A stretch of 64,000 bases of DNA from assembly GCA_028768525.1 (NCBI GenBank), contig CP054837.1, positions 2,028,001 through 2,092,000 on the forward strand. The letters are read 5' to 3'. Made by a program: the position numbers and the translations under genes. Below, piece by piece: positions 9,013-18,198 of this stretch. The DNA comes from Desulfobacter sp. (GTDB lineage Bacteria; Desulfobacterota; Desulfobacteria; Desulfobacterales; Desulfobacteraceae). The notes under the pieces are model-generated. The model did no database searches. It was given only the letters and a program-made list of their open reading frames with translations, and was not told the origin of the DNA. The stretch's first letter is position 1. Each line of letters opens with the position of its first letter.

Positions 9013-9033
9013 CTAAGAATCATTATCAATTAG
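9013..9033. promoter_or_regulatory. PerR/Fur-like operator upstream of katG
   Basis: An imperfect palindrome reading CTAATTGATAATGATTCTTAG on the katG strand, about 45-65 bp before the katG start. It shares TAATTGATAA with the region upstream of the PerR-type gene and resembles the GATAATGAT arms of Fur-family boxes. Confidence 0.6.
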
Positions 9034-9048
9034 GTGGCAAAAAAAAGA

Positions 9049-9492
9049 TCAGGCCTTTTCTGACATGCAATCGCTGCAGATGCCGAAAAAGTCCAGCCGG
9101 TGATTCAGAATTTTAAAGTCGGTCTCTGCGGCAACCTCTTTCTTCATATCGTCCAGGCTGTCCAGATCCGGATCGACGATTTTACTGCACTTGATACAAA
9201 CGACGTGTGGATGGGGGTAGGGTCTGTTTCCGTCATATCGGTTGCTCCCATCCGGGAAACCCAGTTCAAGAACTTCACCAAGTGATTTTATTAATACAAT
9301 ATTTCTGTAAACCGTGGCAAGGCTCATGGTCGGGAAATCCGCCTTGATCTCACTGTAGATATCCTCAACGCTGGGATGGTCATGGCTTTTGGCCAGAATC
9401 CTGACGATGGCCAGGCGCTGGGGCGTGATCTTGTGCCCCTTATCCCTCAGTTTCCGGATAATAATATCAAATCTTTTTTTATGATCTGCCAA
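9049..9492 (-). CDS. perR: Fur-family peroxide regulator (PerR-like)
   Basis: A 147-residue Fur-superfamily repressor. A winged helix occupies about 15-85 (KITPQRLAIVRIL and MSLATVYRNIVLI are the recognition elements). A dimerisation domain follows with RYDGNRPYPHPHVVC and two zinc-binding pairs, CIKC and CSDC. It lies immediately upstream of katG on the same strand, and similar palindromes precede both genes. This supports peroxide sensing with control of katG and of itself. The assignment as PerR rather than Fur rests on context; the sequence alone does not settle it. Confidence 0.8.
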   Translation of the reverse strand: MADHKKRFDIIIRKLRDKGHKITPQRLAIVRILAKSHDHPSVEDIYSEIKADFPTMSLATVYRNIVLIKSLGEVLELGFPDGSNRYDGNRPYPHPHVVCIKCSKIVDPDLDSLDDMKKEVAAETDFKILNHRLDFFGICSDCMSEKA

Positions 9493-9510
9493 GTTCTTCC
9501 CTCTGCCAAA

Positions 9511-9535
9511 TTAATTGATAACTATTATTAATTAG
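9511..9535. promoter_or_regulatory. PerR/Fur-like operator upstream of the perR-like gene
   Basis: An AT-rich near-palindrome, TAATTGATAACTATTATTAATTA, about 20-45 bp upstream of the regulator's start codon. It matches the katG-side box in TAATTGATAA and resembles the known PerR box pattern of TTATAAT inverted repeats, which suggests autoregulation. Confidence 0.6.
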
Positions 9536-9652
9536 CATCAATTATCTTTTTGTCAAGGAAATACCGAATCCCAGCCTGAATTAAAAAGATGACTTGATCT
9601 CCGTCCATGATTAAGGGTAATCAGGTAAAAAATCAATTACAGGAAACGTTTT

Positions 9653-10495
9653 ATGCTTAAAAATTCTTTTCAACACATACCGGGCATCGGGACAAAGACA
9701 GAACTGCAATTATGGGATTTTGGATTAAGGGAATGGCAGGATGCCTTGAACGGCGGCCCATACCCGGTCCCTGCCAAACGGATGGAAACCCTGAAAGCTC
9801 ATGCCGGGGAGTCCATACAGCAGCTTAACACCAATAATCCCAGGTATTTTGCAGACCTGCTGCCCCCAAAGGAACACTGGCGGTTCTTCCCCGAATTCCG
9901 GAATTCAACGGCCTATATCGATATTGAAACAACAGGGCTCGAGGCCTGGGATACCATCACAACCATCGCCCTCTATGACGGCAGGGGTATCCGCTATTAT
10001 GTACAGGGCCGGAACCTGGAGGATTTTATCGAAGATATTCGCCAGTACACTGTCCTTGTGACCTTTAACGGTAAGACCTTTGATGTGCCTTTCATCGAAA
10101 GGCAGTTCGGTGTGCGCCTTGACCATGCCCACATTGACCTCAGATATGTTCTCAAAAGCCTGGGCTACGCCGGCGGGCTCAAACGGTGTGAACATGAACT
10201 GGGCATCAGCCGGGGGGACCTGGAAGGGGTGGACGGCTATTTTGCCATTCTTCTCTGGGCAGATTACCAGCAGAACGCCAATGAGAAAGCCCTTGAAACC
10301 CTGCTTGCCTACAATATCGAAGACGTGGTCAACCTGGAGCACCTGATGGTATTGGCCTATAATATGAAACTCAAAGGCACCCCCTTTGCTGAGACCTGCG
10401 GCCTCCCCCGGCCCAATGGACCGGAACTGCCCTTTTCACCGGACCCCGGTACCATCGCCCGGCTGAAAAAGGACGCCGTTCCCTCATTTTACTGA
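9653..10495 (+). CDS. RNase H-like exonuclease (YprB type)
   Basis: A 280-residue protein with a DEDD-type exonuclease core. YIDIETTGLEAWD gives the first Asp/Glu pair, VTFNGKTFDVPFIERQF the second block, and LLAYNIEDVVNLEHLM the last Asp, with a Tyr upstream of it. A short helix-hairpin-like segment (HIPGIGTKTELQLWDFG) precedes the core and may contact nucleic acid. Proteins of this type are usually called ribonuclease H-like or YprB-like. The substrate is unproven. No clear operon partner. Confidence 0.8.
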   Translation: MLKNSFQHIPGIGTKTELQLWDFGLREWQDALNGGPYPVPAKRMETLKAHAGESIQQLNTNNPRYFADLLPPKEHWRFFPEFRNSTAYIDIETTGLEAWDTITTIALYDGRGIRYYVQGRNLEDFIEDIRQYTVLVTFNGKTFDVPFIERQFGVRLDHAHIDLRYVLKSLGYAGGLKRCEHELGISRGDLEGVDGYFAILLWADYQQNANEKALETLLAYNIEDVVNLEHLMVLAYNMKLKGTPFAETCGLPRPNGPELPFSPDPGTIARLKKDAVPSFY

Positions 10496-10531
10496 TCGTT
10501 AAAAAAACGTCCAGCACCGGCACAGAAGCGG

Positions 10532-10570
10532 CTTTGGGGGACCCCGGGGGCCGCCCCCATCCCCCCAAAG
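10532..10570. repeat. GC-rich nested hairpin with GGGGGCCGCCCCC core
   Basis: Outer arms CTTTGGGGG and CCCCCAAAG enclose an inner GGGGGC-C-GCCCCC stem. It lies 36 bp after the exonuclease stop and has no T-run. The same 13-base core occurs in a second hairpin at 53563-53587, so it may be a dispersed repeat, not an ordinary terminator. Confidence 0.6.
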
Positions 10571-10673
10571 GCGATATCAAATAAATTCATAAACTTACAG
10601 CTTGACCGCCGGGAATATTATGGAGTATAACGACGTTCACCTTTTTTTTAATACATTAACAGCAGTAAGGATT

Positions 10674-11102
10674 ATGAAACCAACACCAAACAAGATGGCC
10701 ACCATTTCAACGGCTATTATTCTTTTTTTGATTTCCATACCCGTTGCCTATGCCTATTATTTCACAGATTGGCGAAATGACAGTCTTTTCCAGGCCGACG
10801 CCCGGGGAGAGGTAATACCTGAGTTCCAGGAAGACTCCAGAATCTTTGATGAACGAATTCTGTTGAGAAAAGATAAAAGCATCACAGTGAATAACAGCAG
10901 GCTGGTTTTCAAGGGCGTAACAGATAACAAAATCCGCCTGGACCTCTATCTGCTCGAACTTGATCCGGAATATGCCTATCCCCACTATATTTCAAAGGCG
11001 GATCTCCGGAAAACGTTCCGGCTGGGAGATTCAAAATTCCAGCTTCTGAAAATAAGCAAAGGATCTGTGCAGCTGAAAATTATCGATTTGTACCAATCAT
11101 AA
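10674..11102 (+). CDS. Uncharacterised membrane-anchored protein
   Basis: A 142-residue protein with one N-terminal hydrophobic helix (about 8-26) and a hydrophilic remainder rich in charged residues and beta-type sequence (LVFKGVTDNKIRLDLYLLEL). I chose the ATG at 10674 because TAAGGA precedes it; longer in-frame starts lack a site. The topology suggests a short inner-membrane or exported protein. It resembles no family I can name. It precedes the hybrid kinase gene by 74 bp and could be co-transcribed with it. Confidence 0.6.
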   Translation: MKPTPNKMATISTAIILFLISIPVAYAYYFTDWRNDSLFQADARGEVIPEFQEDSRIFDERILLRKDKSITVNNSRLVFKGVTDNKIRLDLYLLELDPEYAYPHYISKADLRKTFRLGDSKFQLLKISKGSVQLKIIDLYQS

Positions 11103-11176
11103 TTGGTCCTGAGTAAAATTGCCGGTGCAGGGCATTTTACCCCTTTCTATAATTCCTAAAATCGGAAAAATAAAAC

Positions 11177-13678
11177 ATGCGTTCCGCCATTTTATTTTTT
11201 GCATTTCTCTTTTTACTCCTGCCGGCTGCGGCGGGAGCGGTAAACCAGAGCACCGCCACGGATCTGTTGACTGCGGAGGAACGGGCCTGGCTGAATCGGC
11301 ACAACGGAAAGATCACCATTGCACCGGACCCCAATGACCCGCCCCTTGATTTTTTTGACAACCTGGGCGCCCACAGGGGATTGACTGCCGATTATATTCG
11401 GCTGATTGAAAAAAAACTGGGGGCCCGGTTCAAAATCCTGAGGATGCCATCCTGGGATGCAGTCCTGGCAGCCGCCCGGGAAAAAAAAGTCCAGATCATC
11501 TGCACGGCCCAGCGGACCCCGGAACGGGACAAATTCCTATTGTTCACCCGTCCTTTTATCCGGATTCCGGAAATCATCGTCACAGGGACGGCCTTCAAGG
11601 GAAAGGCATCCATGGAGGATCTCAGGGGAAAAAAAGTGGTCATGACCCAGGGATATGCTCTGCTGGAGCTGATCAGACACCAATACCCCTGGATTGATAT
11701 CCACACCGTTCAAAGGGATATTGACGGATTGTTGGAAGTCTCCTTCAACCGGGTGGACGCAATGATTATCGGCCTGACCAAAGCCTCCCATCTCATCGAA
11801 GCAAGGGGCATAAACAATCTGCGCATGGCCGGGCAGACCGATATCGTCCTTAACCTGGGGTTTGCCTCCCAAAAAGATCTGCCCGTCCTGCATTCCATAT
11901 TAGAAAAAGGCCTTGCCGCCATATCCCCAGAAGAACGCCAGGAGATCCACCGCAAATGGATCAGCCTGGGCGCAGGCCCTTTTTATACGCAAATGGACTT
12001 CTGGCTGGTACTCTCCTCGGCCGTGGGCGTGCTGACAGTGGTGATCTTTTCGGTTTTATTATGGAACAGGACCCTGAAACGCCAGGTCACCAGAAGCACG
12101 GAACAATTGAAAAAGGAACTCAGGGAAAAGACCCTGGCCCAGACCGCCCTGCATCAAAGTGAAGAACGCTTCAAAATGGCCATGGACGTGACCCGGGACG
12201 GATTGTGGGACTGGGACATCGTTTTAAATGAGGTCTACTACAGCCCGGCCTATGCCTCCATGCTGGGCTACGATTCAACGAAGGTGCCGGCCCATGTGGA
12301 CTCCTGGCGCTCCCTGATTCATCCCGACGACAAAGAAGAGGCCTTCAGGGAAAACCAGAATTGCATTGACAACAAATGCGACCAGTTTAAGGTGGAATTC
12401 CGGATGCAGGCCAAAAACGGGGAATGGCGATGGATCATGGGCCGGGGAAAGGCGGTGAAACGGGACGAAACCGGAAAGGCACTCCGCATGGTCGGCACCC
12501 ACACGGATATCACCGAGCAGCGGATGCTTGAAGAGCAGATCATGCAGTCCCGGAAAATGGAAAGCATCGGCACCCTGGCCGGGGGCATCGCCCATGATTT
12601 CAACAATATTCTTTTCCCCATCCTGGGGCACACCCAGATGCTTATGACAGACATCCCCCAGGATTCAAGCCTGAGGCCGGGCGTTGACAGCATTTACACC
12701 TCAGCCCTCAGGGCAAAGGCACTTGTGGAACAGATCCTGACCTTCTCGCGCCAGGAGAAAAGCGAAATAAAACAGATGAATATCCAGCCCATCCTGAAAG
12801 AGTCCCTTTATCTCCTCAGGTCAACCATTCCTGCGACCATCAATATCCGCCGGGAGATTGAACCGGACTGCCGCCCCATCAAAGCCGACCCCACCCAGAT
12901 CCACCAGATCATCATGAACCTGGCGGCCAATGCCTCCCATGCCATGGAGGAAAACGGGGGCACAATGACGGTGGTCCTTAAAGAAGAACTGCTCAGTGAA
13001 GTGACCCTGCTGGGCCCCCACCTTCAACCCGGCCCTTACGCCTGCCTGGCGATAAAAGATACCGGAAGGGGCATGGACAATGTAACGGCCGGTAAAATTT
13101 TCGACCCCTTTTTCACCACAAAAGAAAAAACCCGGGGAACCGGCATGGGCCTTGCCGTGGTCCACGGCATTGTCAATAAACTGGGGGGAAGCATTCGGGT
13201 GGAGAGCCGTCTGGGCCGGGGATCGGCCTTTTACATTTATTTTCCGGTGGAAGAAAGCGGTGCCGAGGACCTGACCGCAGTCCAGCCCCCGCCGGCCCCG
13301 GAGGAAGGAAACGAACGGATCCTGCTCGTCGATGATGAAGCCGGTATCATAGAAATGGAACAGCAACTGCTGGAACGGCTGGGCTACCGGGTCACCGCCC
13401 ATACCAGCAGCATAAAGGCCCTTGAGGCATTTAAGCACCGGCCGGACCGCTTTAACCTCATCATAACGGATCTGGCCATGCCCGATATGCCGGGGGACCG
13501 CCTTGCAGAGGAACTGCTTAAAATAAACCCCGGGGCAAAAATCATCATCTGCACGGGGTTCAGCAAAAAAATATCCCTGGAATCCGTTGAAGCCATGGGC
13601 GTTAAGGCCCTTTTCCTCAAACCCATGCTGATGGAGGAAATTGCAGGAAAAATACGCAAGGTGTTGGATGAAAAATGA
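11177..13678 (+). CDS. Hybrid sensor histidine kinase with periplasmic binding domain
   Basis: An 833-residue protein. Signal peptide (about 1-22), a periplasmic SBP_bac_3 domain at about 35-255 (KITIAPDPNDPPLDFFD, KKVVMTQGY), a transmembrane helix near 275-297, a PAS domain at about 325-450, HisKA with H473 in GGIAHDFNNIL, an HATPase with the DTGRGMD and TGMGLAVVHGIV boxes, and a receiver domain with phospho-acceptor D765 in LIITDLAMPDMPGD. It should autophosphorylate on ligand binding and pass phosphate to its own receiver. The output partner is unknown because no Hpt or response-regulator gene is adjacent. Confidence 0.93.
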   Translation: MRSAILFFAFLFLLLPAAAGAVNQSTATDLLTAEERAWLNRHNGKITIAPDPNDPPLDFFDNLGAHRGLTADYIRLIEKKLGARFKILRMPSWDAVLAAAREKKVQIICTAQRTPERDKFLLFTRPFIRIPEIIVTGTAFKGKASMEDLRGKKVVMTQGYALLELIRHQYPWIDIHTVQRDIDGLLEVSFNRVDAMIIGLTKASHLIEARGINNLRMAGQTDIVLNLGFASQKDLPVLHSILEKGLAAISPEERQEIHRKWISLGAGPFYTQMDFWLVLSSAVGVLTVVIFSVLLWNRTLKRQVTRSTEQLKKELREKTLAQTALHQSEERFKMAMDVTRDGLWDWDIVLNEVYYSPAYASMLGYDSTKVPAHVDSWRSLIHPDDKEEAFRENQNCIDNKCDQFKVEFRMQAKNGEWRWIMGRGKAVKRDETGKALRMVGTHTDITEQRMLEEQIMQSRKMESIGTLAGGIAHDFNNILFPILGHTQMLMTDIPQDSSLRPGVDSIYTSALRAKALVEQILTFSRQEKSEIKQMNIQPILKESLYLLRSTIPATINIRREIEPDCRPIKADPTQIHQIIMNLAANASHAMEENGGTMTVVLKEELLSEVTLLGPHLQPGPYACLAIKDTGRGMDNVTAGKIFDPFFTTKEKTRGTGMGLAVVHGIVNKLGGSIRVESRLGRGSAFYIYFPVEESGAEDLTAVQPPPAPEEGNERILLVDDEAGIIEMEQQLLERLGYRVTAHTSSIKALEAFKHRPDRFNLIITDLAMPDMPGDRLAEELLKINPGAKIIICTGFSKKISLESVEAMGVKALFLKPMLMEEIAGKIRKVLDEK

Positions 13679-13705
13679 TCCCTGCCCCTCAAGGGAACAA
13701 TAGAA

Positions 13706-15931
13706 TCAATGGTCAATGCCTTTTTTTTGTTTCATCTTAATATACCAGTCCTGGTCCCCATACAATTTATCTGAACACTCGGGGCACATTCCATGGCTGA
13801 ATTCGACTTCGGAATATTTTTGTATATAGGATTCTATTTGACTCCAATACCCTTTGTCATCTCTGATTTTTTTGCATGACGCGCAAATGGGCAGCAACCC
13901 GCTTAATGTGGTGACTTTTTCAAGTGCCTGTTTTAACTCCCCCACCAATTTTTCCCTGCGCTGTTCCTGGATTTTCTTTTGGGTAATATTTCGTATTGTT
14001 TCAATTGCACCAATTTTATTGCCCTTAAAGTCATAGAGCGGGGAGGCGGAGCCTGCCAAGTATCTGCTATTTTCACTTAAATTTGGATTGCAGGTCTCTG
14101 AAAACATGAGCCGATCATCCGCCCTCCTTTCATACGCGTACCGACTCTCCAATTCCTGGTTTGGACTCAGCGCAAAATCAACAAGTATCGGCCTTCTTTC
14201 ACCATAAAACGGGATGGCGTATTCGTAATTTCCTTTCCCTAAAATTCGGTCCGCTTTAATTCCGGTTAATTTTTCAATCGCCTTATTCCAATGAGTCACT
14301 TCGCCCTTGCCGTTAATTACAAAGGTCGGATCAGGTAAAAAATCAATAATGCTGTTTAGGGTTCTTTGAGAGTTAATCAATCCTTCTTCGGCATTTTTTT
14401 GTGCTGTAATATCCTGAAAAGTGCCAAACAGGCGGACGGGCGTCTGGTTGGCATCGTACTCAGTGTGACCTTTTGCCCATATCCATTTTATCTCTTTGCT
14501 GGGCAGGCATACTTGATATTGGAACTCTGTCTTTCCTTTTTGATACAATGCGGCAATTGATTCATTATAATGCTGCTGGGAATCCGGATGAACCCAGCTG
14601 CGCAGTGTCTCGTGGTTCAAAGAAAAACGGTCCGGATTTAATCCGTAAATCGCATAGGTTTCTTTGGCCATCGTAAAGGAGTCATTTAAAACATCGTACT
14701 CCCACCACCCTGATTTTCCTAATTGGTGCGCCGCCTCCAGTTTAAGGGTTAAATCCCTCAACTTTTCATTTGAATCTTCAAGCTTCGCAATTGTGGCGGC
14801 CAATGAATTTTCAGCCTGTTCCCGCTCCTTGATTTCCTTTTCAAGATATTTTGTTTTTTCTTTTATCTTTCCCTTTAATTCATCCGTATGGAGCAATACC
14901 CTGTTGGCAAGGGGGCTCATTAAAAACCAAAACCCTGCAAGGATGGCCATATACACTGAAACAGCGGTTACTCCCCAATAAAGGAACCGGGTGTTTAGGG
15001 GTTTGTATAATTCTTTTTTATCCTGCAGCACAACCAGCCCCCAATTGTCGATATCCAGGTCATGGTATGCGGCCACATGGTCGAGTGAATGATTGTCCAT
15101 TCCGGATCCGCCTCGGCCTGCCTGGGTTAACAAGGATTCGATAACTTCATTTTCCCGTCCCTCTCGGTTGTCTGCCCTTGCATCAAATAGAACAGATACG
15201 GCGCCTTTTGAAACAACCCCCAGAAGAATTTTATGACCGGTTTTCAGTCCAGCCCTGTTTTTAACAATTTCTTTCAGGTAACACAGATCGATGAGGACCA
15301 GATCGGCCCCCAGGTAATCTTTTGCACGGTTAAAAATTGGGGCGCTGACAATGACCCGGCAGTGGCTGTCTTTTCTAAAGGGCCTGGACAAGGAGATATC
15401 AAAGGGGGTTGTATAATCGATTGGGGATGTCTGAAAAGAAAAGATTTCCCCGCACCGGGCCACCGCTTTTCCATTTTTATCCAGGCGGATAATGCCGATG
15501 ATTTCCCTGGACAATGTCATGGCATCTGAGAGTTTCGGTTCAGTGAAAGACTGCAGTCGGTTCAAGGACATCTGCCCATTGTTATATTTTTCGAGCTCCT
15601 GTCTGATCCGGGTACGGCTGGTCACCTGAAAGGCCAGGTCTTTCACTCTTCTTGACCATTCATTCACCGCCATTGCCCGTGTTTCAGCCTCATGAACCAC
15701 CTTGCTGTTTTCAGCTTCTTTTAACCGGTTGTATACGGGGACGGTAATTGCGAGGATCAAAGAAAATGAAAAAATAAGAAAAAGTAACGCGGAGTATAAA
15801 AAAAGGGTTTTTCGCAGTTTTATAGGAGAAATGGGGTCCGGTCTCAAATCTCTCTTTTCCTCTGGCTTTCGCCACCAACGCGGGCGATCATCCAATTTAT
15901 TTTTTATATCGATGATATTTATTATTAGCAT
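13706..15931 (-). CDS. Membrane PAS-domain sensor with C-terminal Cys module
   Basis: A 741-residue protein. Transmembrane helices at about 42-68 and 318-340 flank an extracytoplasmic sensor. A coiled coil follows (about 350-405), then two PAS domains (about 410-510 with FQYQVCLPSKEIKWIWAKGH, and about 520-650), and a C-terminal module with CASC near 683 and CPEC near 714. This tail is common on PAS and receiver proteins of Desulfobacterota and may bind metal. There is no kinase, GGDEF or chemoreceptor output, so the protein is a sensor of unknown mechanism. GAGG precedes the ATG closely. Confidence 0.85.
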   Translation of the reverse strand: MLIINIIDIKNKLDDRPRWWRKPEEKRDLRPDPISPIKLRKTLFLYSALLFLIFSFSLILAITVPVYNRLKEAENSKVVHEAETRAMAVNEWSRRVKDLAFQVTSRTRIRQELEKYNNGQMSLNRLQSFTEPKLSDAMTLSREIIGIIRLDKNGKAVARCGEIFSFQTSPIDYTTPFDISLSRPFRKDSHCRVIVSAPIFNRAKDYLGADLVLIDLCYLKEIVKNRAGLKTGHKILLGVVSKGAVSVLFDARADNREGRENEVIESLLTQAGRGGSGMDNHSLDHVAAYHDLDIDNWGLVVLQDKKELYKPLNTRFLYWGVTAVSVYMAILAGFWFLMSPLANRVLLHTDELKGKIKEKTKYLEKEIKEREQAENSLAATIAKLEDSNEKLRDLTLKLEAAHQLGKSGWWEYDVLNDSFTMAKETYAIYGLNPDRFSLNHETLRSWVHPDSQQHYNESIAALYQKGKTEFQYQVCLPSKEIKWIWAKGHTEYDANQTPVRLFGTFQDITAQKNAEEGLINSQRTLNSIIDFLPDPTFVINGKGEVTHWNKAIEKLTGIKADRILGKGNYEYAIPFYGERRPILVDFALSPNQELESRYAYERRADDRLMFSETCNPNLSENSRYLAGSASPLYDFKGNKIGAIETIRNITQKKIQEQRREKLVGELKQALEKVTTLSGLLPICASCKKIRDDKGYWSQIESYIQKYSEVEFSHGMCPECSDKLYGDQDWYIKMKQKKGIDH

Positions 15932-16038
15932 TTACCTCATAAAAAGGGAATATTCGATTTCTTCGGGATCATTTGATTTTGCGAAAAGCCTCCCCCATGG
16001 TAGAAAAGGGAGGACCTGAAATTGTTAACGGAGGCATG

Positions 16039-16791
16039 ATGAAATATATTCTGATGGTTTTGGTGACGGCGTTGGGCCTGGCGTTGGGCCTGGCAACAGC
16101 TTCCCCCGGCCTGTCCGCAGGGGTGGACAACCGCATTTATGCGCAACTGCTCAAGGCCCATGTGAAAAAGGGGCGGGTGGATTACGGGGGATTTAAAAGG
16201 GAGGAAGCCCTTTTTGATCAATACCTGAAGATTTTAAGCGACACAGATCCCAAGGCCCTGACACGGAACCACAGGTTCGCCTTTTACATCAATGCCTATA
16301 ACGCCTTTACCATCAAGTTGATTCTGAGCGAATATCCCGAGGTAAACTCCATCAAGGAGCTGGGCGGATTCTTTTCCAGCCCCTGGAGCAAAAAATTCAT
16401 TTCCCTGGGCGGATGGAAGGTTTCCCTGGATTATATCGAACATGAGGTGCTGCGGCCTGAATTCAAGGACCCCAGGGTTCATTTCGCCATCAACTGCGCG
16501 GCCAGGAGCTGCCCGCCCCTGCTCAACCGTCCATACCAGGGGGAACGTCTGGAGCGGCAGCTGGAGGAACAGACCCGGGCCTTTATCAACAATAAACGGT
16601 CCTCGTTTGTAAAGGAGGGCACCCTGTTCATCAGCAAAATATTCGACTGGTTTGAAGAGGATTTCAGCGACAATCCCCTGCTCTTTATCCGGCAGTATGC
16701 AGGGGAACGGCTCAGGGCCGAGCTGGATGGGGCAGGCCCGGAGCCGGACATCACCTATCTGTATTACGACTGGTCGTTAAACCGGCGGTAA
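16039..16791 (+). CDS. DUF547 exported protein
   Basis: About 250 residues with an N-terminal signal peptide (Leu/Ala-rich to about residue 25). The DUF547 signature follows: YINAYNAFTIKLI, then SLDYIEHEVLRP and HFAINCAARSCPPLLN, and near the end ISKIFDWFEEDF. The family is widespread in Gram-negative bacteria and its biochemical role is unknown; conserved His and Cys residues suggest an enzyme fold. Two adjacent ATG codons at 16036 and 16039 follow GGAGG, and I took the second because of spacing. It is divergent from the PAS sensor. Confidence 0.85.
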   Translation: MKYILMVLVTALGLALGLATASPGLSAGVDNRIYAQLLKAHVKKGRVDYGGFKREEALFDQYLKILSDTDPKALTRNHRFAFYINAYNAFTIKLILSEYPEVNSIKELGGFFSSPWSKKFISLGGWKVSLDYIEHEVLRPEFKDPRVHFAINCAARSCPPLLNRPYQGERLERQLEEQTRAFINNKRSSFVKEGTLFISKIFDWFEEDFSDNPLLFIRQYAGERLRAELDGAGPEPDITYLYYDWSLNRR

Positions 16792-16792
16792 A

Positions 16793-17515
16793 TCAATTGC
16801 AGAGGGCCAGTTCGCCGAACCCTTTGAGCAGGGCGGCGGCATGGGGGGTTTCACGGACTGCGGCCACGAGCTGGTCCGGATCCTGTCCCTGGGCCCTGGC
16901 CTTTTCCGACAGGTTTCGGATATACCCCTGTTCTGCGGATTCATCAAATTCCGGATGGAACTGCACCCCCCAGGCCACTTCGCCGATCCTGAAAGCGTGG
17001 TGGGGTTCAAATGTGTTGGCCGCCAGGGGTACTGCCCCGGCCGGCAGGCCGGTGACGGTCTGGGAATGGACCACATGGCCCTTGAATGTGTCAGGCAGCC
17101 TGCTGAAAAGCGGGTCGGTCCTGCAGGCCTCCAGGCATGAAATGTCCACAGTGCCGATCTCGGTGCCTTGGGGATGGAAGTCAACGGTCCCGCCCATGGC
17201 GCGGGCCAGGACCTGGTGGCCGTAGCAAATGCCCAGCAGCGGCATGCCGCCGGCCACCGCCCTGCGGGTCCAATTCTCCAATGCCAGGCTCCAGGCTGCT
17301 TCCTCGGTGACCATGGCATGGGAGCCTGAAATCACCGCCCCCAGAACAGTTTCCGGTCCAGGCAGAGCGTCGCCCCTTTCAACATCCGCCACCCGGCAGC
17401 GGCCAGGTGGCACACACAGGCCCCGGATGATCCAGTCTTCAAAGTCCCCCAGTTCCCGGGCCATCTCAGGGAAGGTGCCGCCGGCCTTTATTACAAGGAG
17501 ACAGGGCTCAACCAC
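16793..17515 (-). CDS. Class I glutamine amidotransferase-like protein
   Basis: A 240-residue triad-type glutaminase domain. The nucleophile Cys is in LLGICYGHQVLARAMGG and the His-x-Glu is in GVQFHPEFD, as in GuaA-type GATase1 proteins. It stands alone without a synthetase domain, like the GMP-synthase-related amidotransferases of unknown acceptor. The GTG start at 17515 has GAGG six bases upstream. It overlaps the end of the cbiX-like gene by 8 bp, so translational coupling is likely. A role linked to cobalamin or siroheme is possible but not shown by the sequence. Confidence 0.85.
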   Translation of the reverse strand: MVEPCLLVIKAGGTFPEMARELGDFEDWIIRGLCVPPGRCRVADVERGDALPGPETVLGAVISGSHAMVTEEAAWSLALENWTRRAVAGGMPLLGICYGHQVLARAMGGTVDFHPQGTEIGTVDISCLEACRTDPLFSRLPDTFKGHVVHSQTVTGLPAGAVPLAANTFEPHHAFRIGEVAWGVQFHPEFDESAEQGYIRNLSEKARAQGQDPDQLVAAVRETPHAAALLKGFGELALCN

Positions 17516-17873
17516 GGCTCACCTCATCCAGAATAATATCTTCAATCCCCTGTACTGCCCCCAGGTGCCGGGTAAGGATAAAGGCGGTCCCGGGATATTT
17601 TTCTTCACACGCCCTGACCAGTTCAGGAATATCCGTCATAATATGGGCCCCCGCCGAAATAAAAAAGGGAAAAATAACCACCTGGTCCGCCCCCTTATTT
17701 ACGGCATCTTCCACCACCCCGGGCAGAAACGGTTCTGAAAACTGAAGAAAACCGTGGACCACCAGATCAAATTCAGGTTTTGCCTTTTTTGCCAATTTTT
17801 CCGTTAAAGCCGCCACTTCCACAGCCGATTCTTTTTTCCGGCTGCCGTGTGCCGCAATCACCAGTGCTTTCAT
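17508..17873 (-). CDS. cbiX: Short sirohydrochlorin chelatase (CbiX-S type)
   Basis: A 121-residue single-domain chelatase. The metal-binding His residues are visible in IAAHGSRKKES near the start and FPFFISAGAHIMTDIP near residue 75. Short CbiX proteins form homodimers and insert Co or Fe into sirohydrochlorin, the branch point to cobalamin and siroheme. The size matches the short form. I chose the ATG at 17873; an upstream in-frame TTG has no ribosome binding site. The downstream amidotransferase overlaps it by 8 bp. Siroheme supply would fit the sulfite reductase gene about 1 kb away. Confidence 0.85.
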   Translation of the reverse strand: MKALVIAAHGSRKKESAVEVAALTEKLAKKAKPEFDLVVHGFLQFSEPFLPGVVEDAVNKGADQVVIFPFFISAGAHIMTDIPELVRACEEKYPGTAFILTRHLGAVQGIEDIILDEVSRG

Positions 17874-18198
17874 ATGCTTGTCCGCTCCCAATTATGGCTG
17901 TTGTCAATTTTAAAAGAATAATATCCCCATTTGAATTTGCAAGCCGGTGCCCCCGTTTATTTCAAAAAACGTTTTGACGTAAATGAACGGATATTATATA
18001 GTGAATGCTAATCATAGCTTTTGACAGATTTCGAATCCCATACAACGCCATTCTGACCCGGCAGTGTTGGACAATAAAATTAGAATACCCCTGTTGTCAG
18101 TCCTCTCCATTGTTGCGCATCCCATAAGCGTTACCTGCACCCGGAACCGGTTTTACCCGGGACGGGGCTGAACCTTATAATTTTTTTAAGGAGGCAAA
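17874..18198. other. 325-bp intergenic region with a promoter
   Basis: Lies between the divergent cbiX-like and GAF genes. It holds a good sigma-70-like promoter for the GAF gene (annotated separately) and then about 190 bp of leader. No known riboswitch fold or tRNA is recognised in it. Confidence 0.5.
17974..18002 (+). promoter_or_regulatory. Sigma-70-like promoter for the GAF gene
   Basis: TTGACG, a 17-bp spacer and TATAGT, the same -10 hexamer as the promoter before the liv operon. It would give a leader of roughly 190 bases. Confidence 0.55.
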
